NCBI GenBank assembly: GCA_037147395.1
Contig: JBAWVG010000004.1
Location: 1 to 55,024, forward strand
Direction of reading: 5' to 3'
DNA from: VFJL01 sp037147395
GTDB taxonomy: Bacteria > Pseudomonadota > Gammaproteobacteria > Burkholderiales > Nitrosomonadaceae
Length of the DNA: 55,024 bases
Position 1 is the first letter of the stretch, and each line of letters begins with the position of its first letter. Below the pieces are notes generated by a model, which searched no databases, was not told where the DNA came from, and saw only the letters and a list, made by a program, of their open reading frames with translations. Of the stretch, positions 50,965 to 55,024 are shown in pieces. A program made the translations under genes and the position numbers.

Positions 50965-52113
50965 TTACTCCAGTTCAGCGAGCTTGCGCTCGTTGTCTAA
51001 GTGGAAGGCACCATCCACCACAATCTTCTGACCGAGGGAGACCCCCTTCACGACCGGGCGCATATCGGCAACTTCAGGCCCAAGCTCGACAGGGATGCGT
51101 AAGAACTGATTATTACCTTGAGATAGGAAAACATAATCCCGGTTAGCTTCCCGTACCACTGCCGATATCGGCACCACTAAACTCTTAGTCGGGTTATCCA
51201 CAATATGCATGGTCGCCAACATATCGGGCTTTAGCTTACGAGATGAGTTCTCGACCATGGTCCGTACCATCACGGTACGGGTCAGTGGATTGAGCGTATC
51301 TGCAACGAAGATGATGAGTCCATCGAAACTCATTTCATCTCCCAGCGCCGGAACGTGAATCTCGACATGCTGACCCACCCTCACATCACGCGCAATTTGC
51401 TCAGGAACATCGCCGACCACCCAGACAGAGGATAAATCAGCCAGCTCAAATAGCTTATCGGAGGGCTGAACCACCTGTCCTACCACCACACTCCGGTCGA
51501 TGATGATTCCATCTCGAGTGGCCTTGATTGCAATGGACGGAAGGATATGGCCTTGCTTTGTCAATTCTTTAAGTACTTCACCCCCCACTCCCAGCAATCG
51601 CAGTTGATCCTTCGCTGCTTCCAGTTCTGCACGGGCGACCTCGAACTCCGATACACGCCTCTCCACCTCTGCCATCGGCAGAACATCCGCAGCTCGTAAT
51701 TGGTGTGCACGGTCGGCCGATTTCTCGGTCAGGATTGTTCTTGAGTAAGCTCTCAGATAGGCGAGTTGAGCCTGTGTCAGGTCGGTACTGGTAATGCGTG
51801 CCAAGGGGTCACCCACCTTAACAGTGTCCCCCAACTTAACGTATAAATCAGTAATCCGTCCGGTCACAAAGGAGCCAATACGAACAAGCCTCTCTTCATC
51901 CACCTCAACCCTGCTCGGGGCCTGTAACTTATCAGCGAGACTGACCATCATCGGCTCACCGATGATGATCCGTTCGGTTAATTCCGGTCTGAGTGTGATG
52001 CTATTTACATCCTGGACTTCTTTCTTTGGAGGTGCTGGTGGCTCGCCCTTACATCCGACTACAAGTAATGTAACCAGAACGGTAATGCCGACGGCCAGAA
52101 TGTTTGTTTTCAT
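50965..52113 (-). CDS. czcB: RND efflux periplasmic adaptor (CzcB family)
   Basis: The 382-residue protein is a lipoprotein by its signal (VTLLVVGC, Cys21). It has a barrel-sandwich hybrid (lipoyl) domain split around a coiled hairpin (about residues 130-165), then a beta-barrel. No His-rich N-terminal metal-binding domain is present, unlike Ralstonia CzcB. It links the inner-membrane pump to the outer-membrane channel. Its start lies in the czcC stop (4-bp overlap) and czcA follows 3 bp later, so the three are translated from one message. Confidence 0.9.
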   Translation of the reverse strand: MKTNILAVGITVLVTLLVVGCKGEPPAPPKKEVQDVNSITLRPELTERIIIGEPMMVSLADKLQAPSRVEVDEERLVRIGSFVTGRITDLYVKLGDTVKVGDPLARITSTDLTQAQLAYLRAYSRTILTEKSADRAHQLRAADVLPMAEVERRVSEFEVARAELEAAKDQLRLLGVGGEVLKELTKQGHILPSIAIKATRDGIIIDRSVVVGQVVQPSDKLFELADLSSVWVVGDVPEQIARDVRVGQHVEIHVPALGDEMSFDGLIIFVADTLNPLTRTVMVRTMVENSSRKLKPDMLATMHIVDNPTKSLVVPISAVVREANRDYVFLSQGNNQFLRIPVELGPEVADMRPVVKGVSLGQKIVVDGAFHLDNERKLAELE

Positions 52114-53393
52114 TCGGTGGTTTGCTCCTTCGGATAGTAAGCACGCAACCGGTCGATCTCGGCAGCGGCTGACTGTAATTCAAAACGAGCTAACAATGAA
52201 TCCACGAGTATCCCTCGTAAGATCCGCTGCGAGTCGAGCACTTCCATCAGTCCCCGCTCGCCAAACCGGTGGGCGGTCCGAGCAACCTGGAACGCTAACT
52301 CGGCCTCCTTAATCAGGCCACCTTCGAACATCTCTACTCTGCGTTGGGCGATCTGATAGCCCTGCCAGGCAGACTCGAGTAACTGACCAATCTCGAACAG
52401 ACGGTATTCGAGTGTCTCTCGCACACGGGCAGAGTCGTGTATGGCCGCATTAATCTCGCCACGGCGTTGGTATAGCAAAGGAACCGTTACTCTGAGACCC
52501 CCTCTATTTTCGTTATACTGAGCATCCTGATAATTTGCGAACAAGACATCCACCGAGGGAATGACTGACGCACGTTCCTGGCTGATTCGTAGACGGGTAC
52601 GCTCCTGTTCGGCTTGCAAACGCAATATTTCTGGATTAACAGAGGACACTTCCTGATGTAGTATCTCCAGCGCAGGCAACTGAATCGGGTCTCGCAGCGT
52701 TGCACTCAATTCAAAATCGGGCTTTAATGCGCCGGCTGTCAGTTGCACCAGCGCAATCCTTGCCCGCTGTGCGTTTAACTGTGCAGCCTCCTTCCGAATA
52801 GCTGCATTCAAGACCTCGGCATCCGTTCGGATCAATTCGAATCTCGCCGTCTCTCCCACATCCACGGCCAGCTTGATGCGCCGGCGTACATCATCCATCA
52901 GATCGAAGACTTCAGACTCTATCCGCGCAATCTCCTGCCTCTGTAGTAGTTCGAATGCTCGTACCCGAAGAAGTGCTGCCAAGTCTGCTCTTACTTGGTT
53001 GAGACTGGCCCGACTGGCATCGACCCCTGCTGAAGCAGCACCGATACGGGCACTTCTCATGAATGGATTTTCAATGGGTTGAACGACACCGATCTCGCGT
53101 GTAGTGTTCGCTGGATTGGCTGCCGGAATTCGTGCCTGTTGAGGCCCCCCAATCGCACTCAACTGCGGGTTAGGGTAGGCTTCAGCTGAAATCACACCCG
53201 ACTCAGCCATACCGACCTGAGAACGTGCCGCTCTCACCAGTCCATTGGCCTCAAGTCCTAATCGTTGCAGTGATTCAATAGATAATGCAGAGGAGGCCAC
53301 CTTAATAGGCGGGGTAGCAGAATCCTCTGCGGATACAGCCGTAAATTGCAAGACAAGAGCGATACCCAATAGGCCACGGCATCTTGATTTCAT
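52110..53393 (-). CDS. czcC: RND efflux outer-membrane protein (CzcC/TolC family)
   Basis: The 427-residue protein has a signal peptide (LLGIALVLQFTAVSA), then two long helical repeats typical of the OEP/TolC family; the helices with ARSQVGMAESGVISAEAYPNPQLS (two strings joined near residues 56-79) and LLESAWQGYQIAQRR near 320 are characteristic. It forms the trimeric outer-membrane tunnel. It is the first gene of the operon and its promoter must lie in the 139-bp region shared with the divergent LysR gene. Confidence 0.9.
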   Translation of the reverse strand: MKSRCRGLLGIALVLQFTAVSAEDSATPPIKVASSALSIESLQRLGLEANGLVRAARSQVGMAESGVISAEAYPNPQLSAIGGPQQARIPAANPANTTREIGVVQPIENPFMRSARIGAASAGVDASRASLNQVRADLAALLRVRAFELLQRQEIARIESEVFDLMDDVRRRIKLAVDVGETARFELIRTDAEVLNAAIRKEAAQLNAQRARIALVQLTAGALKPDFELSATLRDPIQLPALEILHQEVSSVNPEILRLQAEQERTRLRISQERASVIPSVDVLFANYQDAQYNENRGGLRVTVPLLYQRRGEINAAIHDSARVRETLEYRLFEIGQLLESAWQGYQIAQRRVEMFEGGLIKEAELAFQVARTAHRFGERGLMEVLDSQRILRGILVDSLLARFELQSAAAEIDRLRAYYPKEQTTE

Positions 53394-53532
53394 TCGAGGA
53401 ATGAGGTCCTCCTTTAATGACGGAATAAGGCTAATACCGGCGGATGATAAAGTTTATTTTGCATCAATAAAAGCAGTATATTTCTGATAATATCATCGGT
53501 ATTTACGAACTATTGTAATTGAAATTACCACA
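53394..53532. promoter_or_regulatory. Divergent promoter region of czcCBA and the NhaR-type regulator
   Basis: Two dyads are visible: TGATA-A-TATCA (53485-53495), and GTAATT-GA-AATTAC (53515-53528), whose right half ends 4 bp before the regulator's ATG at 53533. Both are A+T-rich dyads of the sort LysR-type regulators bind. The second would let the regulator block its own translation-initiation region. Assignment as operators is inference. Confidence 0.5.
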
Positions 53533-54441
53533 ATGCTCAATTATCGACAGTTACACTACTTCTGGGCGGTTGCTAAGGCGGGCAGTATCATCCGTGCGAG
53601 CGAACGTCTTCATCTCACCCCTCAAACCCTGAGCGGCCAAATCAGTCTGCTCGAGAAAACACTGGGCGTATCCCTATTCTTACGAGTGGGCAGGCGTCTA
53701 CAACTCACCGAGACCGGCAGACTCACGCTCACTTATGCCGATGAGCTCTTTCAGATCGGCAACAATCTAGAAGAGGCCCTACGCAGTAGACCCGAGGATC
53801 GTTCCATCCAGTTCCGTGTTGGGGTTGATGATGTGGTCCCGAAATCAATTGCCTATCGATTACTAAAGCCAGCGATGTCAATGACTGAGCCGGTGCATAT
53901 CGTTTGCCGGGAGAATAAGTTAGTCCGATTACTAGTGGAATTGGCGATCCACCAGCTTGATCTGGTCATTGCAGACCGTCCTATGCCGCCAGAAACAAAT
54001 GTGAAGGGATACAGTCACAAACTCGGAGAATGCGGGATCACCTTTCTCGCAGCACCACAGCTTGCAGAGCAGATTAAGGGTAAGTGGCCTCGTCTACTGA
54101 ATACCGCTCCGCTACTGATACCGGGCGAGAATGCGGCGGTGAGGGTGCCACTGATGAGATGGTTCGATGCCCATCAGATCCAACCACGTGTCGTGGGTGA
54201 ATTTGATGATAGTGCGTTAATGCATGCTTTCGGGCAGGCCGGTATCGGTATCTTTATCGCCCCATCGGTGATTTCTGACGAAGTGCAACGAGAGTATGGT
54301 GTCACCGTCATCGGCCGAACCGATGAGGTCACAGAGCAGTTCTACGCTATCTCCATGGAACGCAAGTTGACCCATCCGGCAGTGGTTGCAATCAATGATA
54401 CCGCTCAGCGCAAGCTATTTGCGAGCTTCAAGACTCGTTAG
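53533..54441 (+). CDS. nhaR: LysR-family regulator, NhaR-like
   Basis: The 302-residue protein has a winged HTH at the N-terminus (YRQLHYFWAVAKAGSI, about residues 4-19, then LTPQTLSGQISLLEKTLG near 28-45) and a LysR substrate-binding domain. The YFW-x-VAK-x-GSI start and the PQTLSGQI helix are typical of NhaR. NhaR activates the Na+/H+ antiporter gene in E. coli, but similar proteins lie beside HME-RND operons in betaproteobacteria and are presumably their metal or cation sensors. It is divergent from czcC. The regulatory target is inferred from position. Confidence 0.86.
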   Translation: MLNYRQLHYFWAVAKAGSIIRASERLHLTPQTLSGQISLLEKTLGVSLFLRVGRRLQLTETGRLTLTYADELFQIGNNLEEALRSRPEDRSIQFRVGVDDVVPKSIAYRLLKPAMSMTEPVHIVCRENKLVRLLVELAIHQLDLVIADRPMPPETNVKGYSHKLGECGITFLAAPQLAEQIKGKWPRLLNTAPLLIPGENAAVRVPLMRWFDAHQIQPRVVGEFDDSALMHAFGQAGIGIFIAPSVISDEVQREYGVTVIGRTDEVTEQFYAISMERKLTHPAVVAINDTAQRKLFASFKTR

Positions 54442-55024
54442 GAAATATCGTTATGGCCGCTACAATTACGTAGCACGAGTGGACGCCCTCCCAAGCTTTC
54501 ACCCTATGCGCTCATGATGTCTACCAGATGCAATGCCTTCTACTTCAGAACCCTCACTCAGAACATCCATTAGTAACTCACGATCACCCAAGTAGGGCTT
54601 CTCCAGCAGCCCCCGTCAGTTTCAAACTTCCCTTTCTGTTGTAAATATCACTATTCATTAGTAGCTCAGGGAGCACGTTCAAGGGAGTCTCGGACTTCAT
54701 CTCAAATTATGCTGTTAGATGGAATTGAATATCCGTAGGCTGCATGCCCTCACTTTCGCTTTTGGCATGCAGGCCCAAGATGAATTACGAAAAGTTTTGT
54801 TACAGTATTTTAGAAGACAGAAATAATGATTCCACACCTGGTATATGGACCACTTGTTCCGTATCTAGTCGCCTCGTCTTGATCTCGCCCACTAACTCTT
54901 CAAGCACACGTTCCTTATGACTTTCATCTCAGCGGTGTAATGCTGGAATGTTTCAAACTCAAGGGCACCTAAAGTGGACCCATGAGTCAAGACAGAAATG
55001 CCCTTAGTTTAAGCTGTGCATTTC
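54442..55024. other. 583-bp end region without an intact gene
   Basis: No open frame of useful length, RNA gene or clear hairpin is seen. Two short minus-strand frames look protein-like but are closed by stops: one around 54490-54610 (contains GDRELLMDVLSEGSEVEG) and one around 54895-55010 (contains HGSTLGALEFETFQ). They could be remains of decayed genes. The plus strand is stop-rich. Confidence 0.4.

Overview
The window looks like chromosomal DNA of a betaproteobacterium, most likely of the Nitrosomonadales (the Gallionella / Sideroxydans / Nitrotoga side). This rests on gene content and order: a bioB-bioF-bioH-bioC-bioD operon, a gpsA / SH3-domain / secB / grxC / rhodanese-like block next to gpmA-envC-ctpA-moeB, and slmA next to argB. 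It is a family-level inference by eye, not a database result. No rRNA, tRNA, CRISPR array, complete insertion sequence or prophage was seen.

Layout. 1-2466: 3' part of a P-type cation ATPase gene cut by the window edge. 2.8-8.0 kb: an extended SDR, an exported START-like protein, then an arginase-fold hydrolase converging on a tightly coupled three-gene operon (GNAT acyltransferase plus two ArnE/ArnF-like four-helix transporters). 8.2-15.7 kb: an MFS transporter, small exported proteins (lipoproteins, a Sel1-repeat protein), hflX, a VOC-arsB pair and a cupin. 15.9-22.0 kb: selO, an Ala/Lys-rich exported repeat protein, a dimeric dUTPase, an HU protein followed by a 23-residue Lys-rich ORF, and a ybaL-like antiporter overlapping an ArsC/YfgD-like gene. 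22.1-30.9 kb: an A+T-richer glycosyltransferase, a prpD-acnA pair, a large lipoprotein, an SDR and an O-methyltransferase.

30.9-37.2 kb: a seven-gene leftward unit, bioB-F-H-C-D followed by an alpha/beta hydrolase and a lipoprotein metallopeptidase. It holds the pimelate-priming genes (bioC, bioH) and most of the biotin ring assembly, but bioA is not here. 37.6-47.7 kb: a TIGR04073-type exosortase-associated protein without an exosortase nearby, trmL, and conserved housekeeping genes for lipid precursor synthesis, export, redox, glycolysis, cell separation, proteolysis, sulfur carrier activation, nucleoid occlusion and arginine synthesis. 47.8-54.4 kb: a complete HME-type RND efflux operon (czcC-B-A order) diverging from a NhaR-type LysR regulator. 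The last 580 bases have no intact gene.

Most of the window is ordinary. The best candidates for something not well described are the arginase-like / GNAT / paired-SMR locus (5.2-8.0 kb), the 23-codon ORF after the HU gene, the rhodanese-fold protein lacking its catalytic cysteine, and the two extra genes at the end of the biotin operon.
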